Of a DNA stretch of 64,000 nucleotides, positions 43,601 through 55,870 are shown in pieces. Position 1 is the stretch's first letter. Every line of letters starts with the position of its first letter. This stretch comes from Helianthus annuus (lineage: Eukaryota > Streptophyta > Magnoliopsida > Asterales > Asteraceae). Position numbers and translations under genes: made by a program. The stretch lies in contig NC_035436.2 in NCBI RefSeq assembly GCF_002127325.2, positions 28,035,354-28,099,353 on the forward strand, written 5' to 3'. Under the pieces are notes generated by a model. It was not told the DNA's origin. It was given only the letters and a program-made list of their open reading frames with translations, and made no database searches.

Positions 43601-45285
43601 GCGCAGTTGTCTTTGCGTTAAAGATTTGGCGACACTACCTATACGGTACGAGGTGTACGATCTTCACCGATCACAAGAGCCTACAACATATCTTTAATCA
43701 GAGAGAACTCAACATGCGTCAACGCCGATGGGTAGAACTCCTCAACGATTACGACTGCGAGATTCGTTATCACCCAGGCAAGGCGAATGTAGTTGCAGAC
43801 GCTCTCAGCAGGAAGAATTACGTGATAGGTATTCGAAACATCCAGGCTCAGTATAACCTCGAAGCTCTCATCCGCGAAGCACAACACGCTTGCTTCAACG
43901 AGCGTACGTTGAAGAAAGAACGCATCTGTCATGATGGAACTCAGCTCGTGAGCAAAGCCAACGGGATATTCTATTATCTGGACCGAATCTGGGTTCCGAG
44001 GAGGACAGATTTGCGAAAGATCATCATGAACGAAGCCCACAAATCCCGATATGCCATTCATCCCGGTGCGGACAAAATGTACCAGGACCTTCGCTACAAG
44101 TACTGGTGGCCTGGGATGAAAAGGGATATTGCTCTATATGTTGGTAGCTGTTTAACTTGTGCAAGAGTCAAGGCTGAACACCAAAGACCTTCAGGCTTAC
44201 TCGAACAACCGCCGATACCCGTATGGAAGTGGGAAAGCATAGCTATGGATTTCATAACTAAGCTTCCAACCACGCCCTCAGGTCACGACAGTATTTGGGT
44301 TATAGTCGACCGTCTAACCAAATCAGCCCACTTTCTGCCAATACGAGAAGACTATAAGGTGGCCAAGCTAGCCCAAATCTACACCGACGAGATCATTAAG
44401 AATCATGGTACGCCTCGAGACATCATTTCTGATCGCGATGCTCGGTTTACATCGAGATTGTGGGAAACTTTTCAAGCAGCTCTTGGTACGACGCTGAATT
44501 TGAGTACCGCATTCCACCCGCAAACCGACGGGCAGACTGAAAGAACGATTCGTACTATTGAAGACATGCTCCGTGCGTGTGTTATCGATTTTGGTGGTAG
44601 TTGGAGCAAACACCTACCGTTGGTCGAATTTTCGTACAATAATAGCTATCACTCCAGCATCGAAATGGCACCTTTCGAAGCCTTGTATGGTAGGAGATGT
44701 CGCTCGCCTATTGTATGGCACGAGGTCGGTCATTCACAATTGACTGGGCCCGAGATTCTGCAAGAAACGACTGACAAGATCCACCAGATAAGGGAAAACT
44801 TGGTAAAGGCCCGGGACAGACAAAAGATGTACGCCGATAAACGACGCAGGCCCCGCGAATTTGCAGTTGGCGACTACGTGCTCCTAAAGGTATCGCCTTG
44901 GAAGGGAGTAGTCCGATTCGGCAAAAGAGGGAAACTTGCGCCTCGATTTGTTGGACCTTTTAAGATTCTAGAAAGGATCGGTAAGGTTGCCTACAAACTC
45001 GAATTACCGGAAGAACTCAGCAATGTCCACCCGACTTTCCATATTTCAAACCTTCGAAAATGCGTAGCCGACCATGACGCAATAATACCACTCGACGATC
45101 TTCAGGTCAATGAGACGCTACACTTCGTGGAAAAGCCTGTCGAAATCATGGACCGACAGACCAAGCAACTCAGACGCTCTCGCATTCCTATTGTAAAGGT
45201 ACGATGGGAAGGCAAACGAGGCGCGGAGTTCACTTGGGAACTCGAAAGTGACATGAAGGCCAAGTACCCGCAGTTGTTTAGATAG
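40663..45285 (+). CDS. gag-pol: gag-pol polyprotein of Tekay-type chromovirus (1540 aa)
   Basis: The ATG at 40663 ([13 protein letters not shown]) is preferred; the frame is open slightly upstream but only from a TTG. Domains in order: gag capsid-like region about 65-235 ([17 protein letters not shown]); two CCHC knuckles, [14 protein letters not shown] (about 333-346) and [14 protein letters not shown] (about 383-396); protease with DTGA (about 454); reverse transcriptase with FIDDVLIYS (about 790-800); RNase H starting FVVYCDASN (about 935) and ending DALSRK; integrase HHCC zinc finger (about 1125-1166), then the DDE core with [16 protein letters not shown] and [15 protein letters not shown] motif; chromodomain-like tail to residue 1540. 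Gag and pol are in one frame without a stop, usual for chromoviruses. All catalytic motifs are present. Antisense and overlapping frames are shadows. Confidence 0.97.
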   Translation: MSSSGQPRSRSRLTRQEKRDRRLAAIISKTVAKAVSEVYENASKSSEMSQADAPKESSKTAFSFKQFKACGPKEFTGEDGPTAMFHWFDSIEVTFRQSGCPDNLRTLNATGVFQSRALDWWTAERNKRGNDAAYALSWKKLKEIMIEEYCPSHERHKLEDEFWGIKQDKGDNASLTARFKQLSIICPDQVKTPDMTIKKYIRALPDCVADFVLASKPATIEETYLLAAEINDKRVKAGFWDKQVKPLHQVTAASTDNTTTQASKSSRRRKKNKSCAAATTAAPLQSVPAQQQQPQRSTPVIDAPPAKRAYTGPHPLCATCSYHHPVGVACRFCAHCNVYGHFTASCRYGPRQTQAQAAVNQALLPAPQAPQAAQAPANNVRTCFACGDPNHFANRCPNRVVKQEAQQPQQQQQQPQQQAAHARTFNINARQAQADNNVVNGTFLVNGIYASCLFDTGADNCFVSFEFEKLLRRKRSYLSSSFEVEVATGRTIAVNSVLRDCTLELNSHIFPINLIPMQLGSFDVIVGMDFLRENHAEVVCFDKMIRFVLASGDILCVYGETTAKDLKLMSCLQARKYLRKEYRAFLANIVVAETDKKKKVEVKDVPVVREFPQVFPDDLPGLPPSRDIDFRIDLIPGANPVAKAPYRLAPSEMRELSNQLQELLEKGFIRPSTSPWGAPVLFVKKKDGSFRMCIDYRELNKLTIKNRYPLPRIDDLFDQLQGAQCFSKIDLRSGYHQLRIQEEDIPKTAFRTRYGHYEFVVMPFGLTNAPAVFMDLMNRVCKPFLDRFVIVFIDDVLIYSRSRAEHAQHLRLVLELLQGNQLYAKFSKCEFWLEEVQFLGHIVNSQGIHVDPAKIEAVKGWITPKNPSEVRSFLGLAGYYRRFIEGFSKIAVPLTALTHKDKPFVWGTAQETAFQTLKHMLCHAPVLTLPDGSDDFVVYCDASNLGLGCVLMQRDKVIAYASRQLKIHEKNYTTHDLELGAVVFALKIWRHYLYGTRCTIFTDHKSLQHIFNQRELNMRQRRWVELLNDYDCEIRYHPGKANVVADALSRKNYVIGIRNIQAQYNLEALIREAQHACFNERTLKKERICHDGTQLVSKANGIFYYLDRIWVPRRTDLRKIIMNEAHKSRYAIHPGADKMYQDLRYKYWWPGMKRDIALYVGSCLTCARVKAEHQRPSGLLEQPPIPVWKWESIAMDFITKLPTTPSGHDSIWVIVDRLTKSAHFLPIREDYKVAKLAQIYTDEIIKNHGTPRDIISDRDARFTSRLWETFQAALGTTLNLSTAFHPQTDGQTERTIRTIEDMLRACVIDFGGSWSKHLPLVEFSYNNSYHSSIEMAPFEALYGRRCRSPIVWHEVGHSQLTGPEILQETTDKIHQIRENLVKARDRQKMYADKRRRPREFAVGDYVLLKVSPWKGVVRFGKRGKLAPRFVGPFKILERIGKVAYKLELPEELSNVHPTFHISNLRKCVADHDAIIPLDDLQVNETLHFVEKPVEIMDRQTKQLRRSRIPIVKVRWEGKRGAEFTWELESDMKAKYPQLFR

Positions 45286-45358
45286 ATCTGAAGCATCAAA
45301 TTGGTAAAATCACACGGCGATGTACGGTTCTCGGCCTAATTTCGGGACGAAATTCCCT

Positions 45359-45372
45359 AAAGGAGGGGAGAC
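45359..45372 (+). promoter_or_regulatory. polypurine tract
   Basis: AAAGGAGGGGAGAC directly before the 3' LTR; primer for plus-strand cDNA synthesis. Confidence 0.9.
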
Positions 45373-48157
45373 TGTAACACCCCGTGTTTTCCAAAAGTCA
45401 AAGTCAAAGTCAAGAGTTGACTGTTATTGGAATTAAAGATCAATAAAGATTAATTTCATTTTAGTTTCATTTTGATTTTTATATTATTTGGAGTAAGTGT
45501 TGTATAATCAAACTAACCGACCGATAATCGAACTGTGAATCAACGACCGACTGTGAATGATAGGAAGTAACAATGCAATAAAGCTAGTCAATCAATAATC
45601 AAGCTAACCAAATCAATCATCGAACTCTAGTGTGGGGATTTTAATGCTTTTATACGTGTGTGTGTGCCTTATGTGTTACTTGTGCATGCTTACTTTTATG
45701 TTAAAATGTGTGGTGAATCAATCAAATCAATCAAGACTCAAAGGTGAATCAAACTCAATGGAAATCGAACCCGAAATGGTTGTAAGGATGCTTGTATGTT
45801 AGATATAGTAGTTGGGACTAAAAGTAATTTGATTAGGAATTCTGTCACTCTCAAATCATCGTTCATCGAAGTCGAAATATCAAAAATCGTCGCGAAATAC
45901 TCAAAACCAGGCAAGCCGATCGAACAGGGCAACCTGATCGAACAGGCTAGCCGATCGAACAGGCTGTTCGATCGGACAGCTGCTCGATCAGGGATGCTGT
46001 TCGATCAGCTGACCCTTTCCTCTTTTGGAAGCCTATAAATAGGGCTGTCCTTGTCAAACTTTCCACTTTTGGAAAAGCTCTGACCGACCAGCCTCTTCTT
46101 CTCACTAAATCTCAGATTTCTCTCAAACCGGTAAGTATTTCGCTCTAATCTTTGTACGTTTTTGTTCATTAATCGATTCTCCATCTTTCTATCTTTCAAA
46201 ACTTGGATTTCATCCATGAAATCACCAAGATCTAGGTGTTCTTGGGTGATGTCATCATGTGTTCTTCAAGAACACTAAGTTTTGACATCATTCCACCATG
46301 AATAACTTAGATCTAACCGATTTCCACATAAATAACCTAAAATCTTCCAAAGATCTTAACATTTCACGGTGGAAAAGGATTGGAAGATGGGTTTTCATCT
46401 ATCTTTCAACTCTTTTACACTCAAAGAGGTGAAAACGAGACTTGAACCGATTTATAAACCATTCTAAACAAACACATGGTTCAAGATTCGGGTTCTACCT
46501 AGAGATATACCGATTCCGGGTTAAACGTTAAACTTGGGTTCCAAACCGTCTCTGACCGAGTTTGGGTGATTCCTGCTCGAGTCAGTAGACTAAGTAGGGA
46601 CTTCAGCTTTGTGGTTCAACTCGTAGTCAAAATATCTCTAAAACACCAACAATTAACGGGAATAACCAAGTGTTAAGTGAAAGGTTAACCGAATCGAGAA
46701 GCTGGCCGAACGGCTAGGCTGTTCGATCGAACAGCCCAACCGAACGACTATGCCAGCCGATCGACTAGGCTAACCGATCGACTAGCACTTAGTCCCACAA
46801 ACTCATGAAGTGTAGTATTGACGAGGTACTGTTCGATCGACTACGCCACTCGATTGTAATCATTACTGCTCGAATCATGAGATACTATACTTCAAAACAC
46901 TTAGACTTTTCGAAACATTGGAATGTCACCCGATCGAACATGCCAACCGATCGAGTGACATATTTGAAAACAATGAAGTGCTAGCCGATCGGTTGGGCTA
47001 ACCGATCGAACAGCTGTTCGATCGGCCAACCTGAAAGGTAGTACAAACCATCATACACAAACACATCCTTCACATCAAAGGAAGAAACAATCCACTTGAA
47101 GGAACCAGCCGATCGAGCCAGCCGGCCGATCGAATGGATGTTCGAACGGACTTTCAAACCAATCGAACAGCCCACTCGATCGAACTGCTGTCCGATCGAA
47201 TGGCCTACTCGATCCAAGTACATTGTTTACCTTTCCGCGTTACTCATCGTTGTGTTATCGAACTATTCAGGCTAAACTATTCTCAGTGCTCCCTTCAATC
47301 CACGATCAACCACTGTGAGTATACTCGATCCCTTTTTGCTTTCAGCACTTTTGGGTGTTACATACGTAAACTATCAAAATCACAATCAACACAAACTATT
47401 TGAACGCTAACCTATTTGCATGTGCTACTTGACTAAATGATTGCTGTTTATTATGTTTACACGTGGAGTGCTATCTACCTGCTTTAGCAACGTAGTACTA
47501 TAGTTTGGACTCAGCACCCGTTCACACGGGAGTTGCTAAGGACAATTTCTTGCATGGATTACGGTGGTAATCATGTATTGCGAACTGTCTCGGACAGTCA
47601 ACCCGCAGTCGTTGGTATCGATGGTCCCATGTTGATAATTTACATGCATCGTTTTCCCTTGTGTACGTGCTTGGTTATGCGTAAACTATTCGAACTCTAT
47701 ATGCTATATCAAACTTGTGTACTCACCTTTACATTATATGTATTGACTTTTATTTTAACGTATGTGACAGGTGTTTAAGCTACTAGCGTGCTAGGGAAGC
47801 GAGGCAATAATAAGCTTCTAGGAGCGAGTGACCTTAGGACAGTGTCCATATACCTGCTCCAGGGCCATAATTATCTGTAGATCTTGTACTGGCACCTGTA
47901 GTCAGTAAGATCCACAGTTAGTCGTCTAGAAGTCTTAAAACAATATTTATTTCGGTCTGTAATAATTAAGAATTTGAGTTGTCGAAACAGTTCCCATATT
48001 GTTTAGCTGATTTCTATGATAACTTGTTATTATTTGGGACACGGTATGGGACGTGTTATATAACTGAATTGTATGATAGTTGTTGTGGAAACTTCTGAAC
48101 AATCTGTTTCGCTCAGTGCCGCGCCCCGATGATTCCGCCATCGGTTGGGGTGTGACA
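45373..48157 (+). repeat. Tekay-type 3' LTR
   Basis: Copy of 36787-39571 at a constant offset of 8586 bp with two visible substitutions, followed by the TGGAT duplication. Confidence 0.95.
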
Positions 48158-48675
48158 TGGATTGCTTTATACCCATTTGGGTTTTTCTTAATTACAGGTA
48201 CCATTAGGGGTTTTTGTTGGTTTTAAATAATCTCACTTGTTAAAAAAGAAAGTTGAAAATTTTAGGTAGTTATGAATTTTCTTTTAGAGATACAGATCTG
48301 GGATGTGTGAAAATAAAGAATATAAACTTTTAAACAGTTTTCAAAGTGCTCGGTTTCTTCACACATCTGGCTTTTCTGTTAATGACAGGGTAACATTAGG
48401 GGTTTTTGGGGATGAACACATGATCAATTTGGGGGTGGGGTGGGGGCGGGGGGTGTGGTTTGTGGGTTAATTTTGATTGAGAAAAAAAAATTACACTGAT
48501 AGTGTGTACTTGTTCATTCTAAGGAAACAAAACTCTGCTTGCTATAAACTGATCTGGGCCATAGTGATCTACTGTTGATTGGAGTCCTATATTTGTTATC
48601 TACTGGTGATATGTGTCTGTTAGAAAAGTCATGTGGTCCATATATTGACTGCCTCTTTATCTCATACTTTTGCAG

Positions 48676-51600
48676 GAATCCGTTGTAACAGCTAAGAATA
48701 GCAAAACAAATCCAACCAAAAAAATGACCACAGGTGCTTATAAATTACAAAAACTATGATCAATTATGCTTACAGATTAAAATCCATTTTGTCTTTATTG
48801 ATGTTGATTACAAATAAAAAATGCAGCTAAAAAGGTTCGTGATACCCCAGTGCTTGAGAAGCGCAAAAACAGGCAACAAATATGTACGTAACTACTTTTA
48901 ATTCATTACATGTTTGTTGTCATGTTATGTCTAATTTCCATAAGCTTTCTAAAAACAGTGACACCGGATACTAATACATGCGGACCAGCAATGCGGACAA
49001 GGGGGGCTAAAAAAGGTTTAAATTTAGTCTTTTTTTTTTGTTAAGAAATATTTTGGTAAAGGTTGTTAGTAGTTCGTGATCTATATAAAACTTGTACAAA
49101 TGTAGTTAAGGAAGCACATTGTGAGGAGAAGGTACGCAGAAGAAAGCTAATAAGTACGTAAAAAAGCATTTTCTTTCTTTCGATTATCTAATAGTTATGT
49201 TTTATATAAATAATAAAACAAATATGGTGCCTCAGTTTTACCAGATAGTGACTTGGACACTCCCATGGAAAACATTGAGAAAAGAAATAAAGGTACATTT
49301 CTTAATGTATGGAAGCTTGGGTTACATTCTTCTTGAATCTAATATTTATGTGTACATGACTTTGTAAAACATTTGTAAGGCGAGGGCGATCAGGACGGGC
49401 CAGCAACACGTACAAGAGGAGGTACAAAACTGTACTAGACATGATCTTTGAGAGTCTAAATAAAATGAATATATGTTTCAATACTTGGCTTAGGTACTTT
49501 AATGCTAATTGTTTACAAAAAAATGTATATTTACAGCTCAGCGATGGCGTGAGGATAGCAAACCAAAGAAAAATGTCAAAAGGAAACTAATAAGTACGTA
49601 AACACACCCCACTACTACTTTCCTTCTTTTATAAAATATGAAAATCGTAACCAAAAGTTGTTATCTTAGTTTCAGTAGATGGTGACTCACAGATGACTGC
49701 AGATACAGCTCTACCAAAACAGGATGCAATTGCTGTAAAAAAACAAAAAAAGTAAAACATGATCGGGTGGAAACCCGAAGTGGCAAACACGCAAAAACGA
49801 CGCATAAGTGGCCTAAATTAAAAACACGTTCGTCACCTATGCAGTTGTTCAAATGCATCAAGTCTCTAACGAGGAACCAACAAGAAGACGTTAATAGGAT
49901 GGGTTTTGGAAAAATGTTGTCATTCAACATCAGTGGGATACCTCTAAAAATTGCCCACTATGTTGTGGACCACTTTAACCCAGAAGAAATGGCTATTGAA
50001 ATGCCATGTGGGTCAATAGATGTTGATGTTGAGTCTGTCCATGACCTTCTAGGGATTCCTAAGAAGGGCATAAACATGCAAAATGTACGAACATATTCAA
50101 AGCTTGATGTTGCTGTTGAAGCATGGAGAAAACGATATCGTAAACGATTTGTGGCACCAACGAACCTGGCACAATCTATACTCACAAGTGATGAAGCCAA
50201 CAGTTTTCATTTCCGACTGGACTTCCTGATGTTATTCTTAACCGTCATGGTTGAGTGTAACAAAAATGGGCGAATGAAAGAGTGGATTTTGAAAACTTTT
50301 ACTGGAGACACGGATTTCAGTAAAATCAATTGGTGTGCCTATCTGATCCAACAAATCAAATCATGTAAAGATGGCTGGAAGAGTTGTGATCCTGAATCTC
50401 CATTTTCTGGACCACTCACACTTTTGGCTGTAAGTGTCCTGTTTAACAAAACTTACTAACAATATAGGCATACAACATTTGTTTTGTTATCTTACCACTT
50501 GTTTTTTTTTCGCCGTTACACAGTTGCTATATGTCGACAGAGTTAAATGCACAGGATTTCCAGTTGACCGGACAATATACCCAATCGTATTCTGGAGCAA
50601 ATACGAACTGAAAAAAAGAGAACGGTTTGAGATAAAAAGAGGTGGCTTTGGTGGAGAGGATTTGCATGAAGTTGGTGTGGTTAGACGGGATCCAAGAAAA
50701 ACAGAGTTACATGCTAATGATGAAGTTCTGAGTGTAAGATTAATAATTATAACCAATTACAAAATAATTATGTTCTTTCGAAAATTAGTTAAAAACGTAT
50801 TTTATAACTTTGTTTGTAGAATGAGATTGCATTGATAGAAAAACATTTGGACGTGATGGAGGCGAAAAGAGTTACGGTGGAAAAAAAATTGGAAGTAGTG
50901 TTCAATGCTCATCCAGACAACGAGCAAGTTAAAAAATTGATACAACGATTTGAGAAAATTGTACACTCAAAAAAAACAAGCATATGGCTGTGGCCTGATT
51001 CCCCAAGGAAAAAAATTGCTGGGGTCCTCATGTCTCTTAACAAGACAGTCCAAAACCCAGATAATGATTACACAGAAGGTACAACGGGAAAACGGATATA
51101 TATCACTTCATTGAATATGTACTCAGTTTTTCTACAAGCTGTTACTAATTTGAGTATTTTTTTTAAATGCAGACCCTGAAGATGATGTGCCAAAAGCGGC
51201 TGCAGTGGCAAAGATCAATGGTATGACCTTTTTTACAAAACATATTTATCTTTTTTTATTTGCAAATAATCGTTTACACGAAAAAACTATTCATATGTAT
51301 TTGTAGCTCAAAAAAATAGAGTGCGAGATAACTTTTTTGGTAAGACTTACTGGAACAAGAATGTACTTATCGTACTTCGTTCAGATTCATTGAGCCATAA
51401 ACTGCTTTTTACATTCTTCGTACAATCAATTTACTCCTACACGTTAAAAATTTATTTAAAAGATGGATTAACAAGCTCCATTTTGATTACATTTCCCCGA
51501 AAAAAATAACAGTACCATTAAAAACGCCTATGTATAGTAGTTCAAAAACTTAGGGTACATGTAATGTATCGTGGGCATGTACTGACTCTTTAAACTCAAT

Positions 51601-54505
51601 CATTTCTAACACAAAAATAATGATAATTGACAGATTCGAATAAACAGAATCATGTGGATGTGCGAAATAAAAAACGCAGTGCAACGACTGATAATTTACT
51701 GAAAAAAGGTAAGGTGCAAAAAAAATATAATACACGCGCGTGTGATAATAAACTGATACTATTTTTTTTAAACGTATATAGCATCTGGCAATGATCGGGG
51801 GAATGGCGATGGTAAGCGAATGAAGAATGATGTGTCGGCAAAAGGTAACTTTAGTGATGACAATCCTAACAAAAACGTTATGTGAGGAAAAGCTAACAAT
51901 AATAAACTGATACTATTTTTTTTAAACGTATATAGCATTTGGCAATGATCGGGGGAATGGCGATGGTAAGTGAATGAAGAATGATGTGTCGGCAAAAGGT
52001 AACTTTAGTGATGACAATCCTAACAAAAACGTCTTGTGTGATAATAAACTGATACTATTTTTTTTAAACGTATATAGCATCTGGCAATGATCGGGGGGAT
52101 GGCGATGGTAAGCGAATGAAGAATGATGTGTCGCAAAAGGTAACTTTAGTGATGACAATCCTAACAAAAACGTTATGTGAGGAAAAGCTAACTTTAATTT
52201 CTTTATTTGAAATAGAAACTCCACTATAGAAACATACACGACAACATACACGTGCAGTAATTGTAGATAGAAAAATAAAAAAAAAAAATAATGACATCAA
52301 TGTTACATTTCTCTACAGATGAAAAAATGTAAAATGTTTAACTAACAATAAAGTAAACCACCAAATGTATGTCCTAAATTGCAAACTAAGCGTAACATGT
52401 GTGTATGTGACCACATTAAAATAAATAGATCGGGGTAAGGCTGACAAAACACCAGAGATGATAGATGGAGAAAGGTGCGGAGATGCCACTACAAAAAAAA
52501 TGCTACATGTGGAGACATAGGCAACAAAGAAAATGAGGCAAAAGATCAAGAGACGATAACTACAACAAGTAAGTTTTACATCTTACATATAACCCGTCAC
52601 AAGTGTAGAAAAATCAAGAAAACCCAATCATACACAAAACAAACTAACACGTATGTGTCTGTGTACATGTGAATGAATATAAATAGACAAGAACAACGAA
52701 ACACAAAACATGCAAGGATTGTTTGATGCGCCTACCTTTCACCTGCTCACACAAGACACCGAATTAGGTGACTCATGATTCCCCAAAAAAAAATGAACAT
52801 GTGTTATTTCTGTACACAACGGATAATCCGACTTATCAAAACCAAAAAAAAATTGCAGGTGATGATGTCGATGATACGCATGACAAAAATCAAGAAGGTG
52901 AGTTCTACATGTTTTTTTACTTCTTTCGAAGATTATAATAAACTTGGCATTTTTTTATTAAATACTAACAAACAAAAACTAAAATTGAGCAGGGAAGGGA
53001 ACGGCTGAAAATGATATCACACGTAATGCTTGGATAAAGGAACTTGAATCAAGACGAAGAAAACCAGTTGGTAGGTTCAACCGCTCATGTGATGACCATG
53101 AACACGAAATGGGAATAGACATTACAACAGAAGAACAACGTATTTGGGATTTTCTATTCGATGTGAAGTACTCAATGTAAGCTTCAGTTTAAAAATATTA
53201 AAAATATTACTTGTTACATTATGCAAAACTTTGGTCCTCTGATAGATTATGGAATGTTTTTGCTCCAAATAGTATGTTTTTTTTTTAAATAGTCTATTAT
53301 GTTTTAAATGTATAACTGCATATGATTTTTCACAAAACAGGACACGGGGAATGGTCATCTCCTTGTCTAGCGGGGTAACAAAAAAATTTGGTCAATCTGC
53401 TGGGTAAGTTCAGCTATAAAAGATATACATAAAACATAATAGTCCTAGTTTCTTGATATCCAGAATCTAATTTACATATCTAACATTGTCTTGCGCAGAG
53501 ATGTTATCTTCGAGAGTATATACGGCTTAGAACTCACAAAAACGCTGATGCGCACTTTGAGGGAGGAAGTGAAGGTCTGCTCTGATGTAGTTGATGCTTG
53601 GGTAGATGTGATGAATTTTGAAGAACTTGACAGAACCGACGGCTGCCCGATGCGGGTTTATTTTAGCACAACTGTGATAGTAAGTATTCATACTATATTA
53701 CTTGATCTTTGACTGTGATTTTGGATTTATTAAGTCTTTGGGAACGTTGTAAGTATGTCTATCTAAATGCATCTTTTGAATTATGGTAATTCGGGGCTTG
53801 CACCACCTTATTGACACAACTTATTTGGAAAAAAAAACAGGACAGCTGGCTTTTGACGGATTCTACTTGTGATGATGATGAACGTATGCAAACGTTCGGC
53901 GAAAGGATGGTCGTAGGCGGCGCATATGATTTCATTGGGATCAAAATGGGTTTCTTTCCAATCCTCGAGAATGATGAATATTACATGCTTGTTTTCGATC
54001 TGGAAAACGGTGAAATAACCGTCATAGACCACAAGCCTGATCGCACACCCTTAGCTGGCATTAGGGATCATCAAGACTACTACAAAAAAGATACACCATA
54101 CAAAGTGGTTAGTCATTTTCTTTTCCCATAAAACATTAGGATGAAAAACAAGAACTCATACAAAAACTGATTAGTTTATCGTTTTTTTTACAGAAGCATA
54201 TGCTGGACAATTATTTGGAGCATTGCAAACATCCGTTAAAGGATAAAATTGCACCAGCCAAGATTAAGAGGTGTGATATCCATTGGGCGACAAGTGCACA
54301 TCCAATGGATAGTGCAGTATTCCTTATGCACCACATGCAGAATTTTAACGGCGTTGGTAAACACTTTGAATGTGGTTTTAGTAGCAACTGGAAGCAAAAG
54401 AAAAAACAGATTCTTACCCTCCGAAAAAAATTCGCTACACGCATACTACTCTGTGATGTGAATGTGATGAAGGGAAAGGTTCGTGATGCTGCATTATCAG
54501 TGTAA
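48676..54505 (+). CDS. Ulp1-protease-like gene of element D, many exons, catalytic residues replaced
   Basis: First coding exon has ATG at 48724, then a series of short phase-1 exons (basic: EEKVRRRKLI, GPATRTRG, KNVKRKLI). The large exons are 49.75-50.43 kb (MGFGKMLSFNISGIP, PCGSIDVDVESVHDLLGIP), 50.52-50.73 kb (LLYVDRVKCTGFPVD), 50.82-51.08 kb (coiled coil), 52.99-53.18 kb, 53.50-53.68 kb (ESIYGL, DVVDAWVDVMNFEE), 53.84-54.11 kb and 54.19-54.505 kb. The last two match the C48/Ulp1 fold: FPILENDEYYMLVFDLENG, VIDHKPD, HPMDSAVFLMHHMQNF. In active members a His precedes the FY/YY and a Cys follows Asp in DCG; here these are Glu and Ser, while the Asp of VIDH remains. Two A-run frameshifts are apparent (A7 near 49745; A8 near 52485). 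Active Ulp1 enzymes cleave SUMO; this one probably cannot. MULE-borne relatives are known; function unknown. Confidence 0.75.
51741..52195. repeat. three tandem copies of a short exon with its introns
   Basis: Units start at about 51750, 51904 and 52046 (spacing 154 and 142). Each holds TATATAG|C, an exon of about 30 nt (ATCTGGCAATGATCGGGG...), the donor GATG|GTAAG, and downstream CTTTAGTGATGACAATCC. Inside the Ulp1-like gene this would give the product a variable number of Gly/Asn/Asp-rich modules. Short minus-strand frames across it are repeat artefacts. Confidence 0.8.
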
Positions 54506-55870
54506 GTTGCTGCTCCGTATGGTAATGTTATGTTTTTTTGTGGATGGGACTATGGTGTACAACTTAAACAATTTAAACTCGTACTTTGTCAGTTGCCTAT
54601 ATGTATCTAACTATTAATGTCTGTCGTTGATCCGGACAGCTTAAACATTTTGGTGAAGCATAAGTAAACTACTGGAAAGTTTGACAAGCGACCATAACTA
54701 TCAATATGTGTGTTCTTTGCTATAATAATTAGCGTTAGTCAAGCGGCCATAACTATCATTACAAATTACTTTGTTACAAAAAAATACCTTTCTTTGTACA
54801 ACAAACAGTACCAAAAATAATGTAACAAGATATATTAAATCGAGGGGCGAGTTACCTGCTATGCAAACCTAACTACTCATTATAATATATTTTCATAAAT
54901 GCCAGCTTTGAATTGTCAAATCTGCAAAAAAAGTACACGCATGTACCCAAACCATATCCAAGAAATATATGATAGTACCCATTATTATAATAATATATAT
55001 AAAGTACAATCTCGTATAAATGCCACGTTATGGGGAATACTCTTATAGTATTTTTATAAAGAAACAAAAAGTGAAGTCTTACAAAGTAGTTGTTATGGGG
55101 AATCTAAGATGGACAAAAAGCCAGGATAGTTCTCAAATTGTACTTATGGGAAACGTTGTACTTATATCTTATCTCAATTGTAATACTCTTATAGTATTTT
55201 TATAAAGAAAAAAAAAAGTGAAGTCTTACAAAGTAGTTGTGCCAACTTGGAAGTGACTAATCTGCATAAGAAGTACATACATATCGAACACTATATCCAA
55301 GAAATATATAAAAGTACAGTCTCATAAATTGCCCCATTATGGGGAATCTAAATTGGACAAAAGGAAAGCTTATCACTTATTAACGTTTACACCAATGAAA
55401 AGGCATAAATAATAAAAAGGAAAAATATGTGTACTTCTATCTCTATCTTATGTCCAATTAAAAAAGGAATAAATCACTACTTCTATCTCTAACTATATTC
55501 ATTATTAATGTATCTCTGTCATGATTTCATAACTATAGTACACGCATCTAATAAATTCGAAATTGACTCTTTTCGTGTAATAATAAAAATATAAAATATA
55601 TATATACACCTATCACATTTGGGTAAACAAAAAACGATGGAAAAAATCAAAAGTTCAAATCTTTAAAGAAAATTGTAACTCCTTAAATCAATAAAATAAT
55701 TATCTTCTATGTTGGTCAGTGTAGTACATTTAATGTTGATGTAAACTGATGTAAACAATCTAATTAATTTTTCCACCTAACATCATTTTATTGTCTATAA
55801 ATTAAGGTGAAATGTAAACATTAGTTTCATCACTTGTTCACCATAAAGAACTAAAAAAAACCACCTTATT
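54506..55870. other. intergenic in element D, with a duplicated segment of about 55 bp
   Basis: No gene. TACTCTTATAGTATTTTTAT with AAAGTGAAGTCTTACAAAGT is present at about 55038-55092 and again at 55183-55238; a third partial relative lies near 55255-55345. A TATA box for the next gene lies at 55795-55804. Confidence 0.5.
55795..55804 (+). promoter_or_regulatory. TATA box for the 185-aa ORF
   Basis: CTATAAATTA about 70 bp upstream of the ATG at 55871, a normal spacing for a short plant leader. Confidence 0.5.

Larger units (their letters stand above)
36787..48157 (+). mobile_element. intact Ty3/gypsy LTR retrotransposon, chromovirus, Tekay-type
   Basis: Complete 11,371-bp element: LTRs 36787-39571 and 45373-48157 (2785 bp each, no length difference), TSD TGGAT at 36782-36786 and 48158-48162, PBS at 39575, PPT at 45359-45372, one uninterrupted gag-pol. 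The LTRs differ by only two substitutions that I can see (near 37261/45844 and 37591/46183), so insertion is very recent. The integrase C-terminus with GPF motif and a chromodomain-like tail ([19 protein letters not shown]) places it with Tekay/Del chromoviruses. Structurally it could be autonomous. Confidence 0.95.

Noticed and set aside
41411..44743. Several ORFs of 60-126 codons on both strands
   Set aside because: They overlap the intact gag-pol frame and have no motifs; frame shadows.
53840..54505. Active SUMO protease
   Set aside because: The expected His and Cys positions carry Glu and Ser, so activity should not be assigned.
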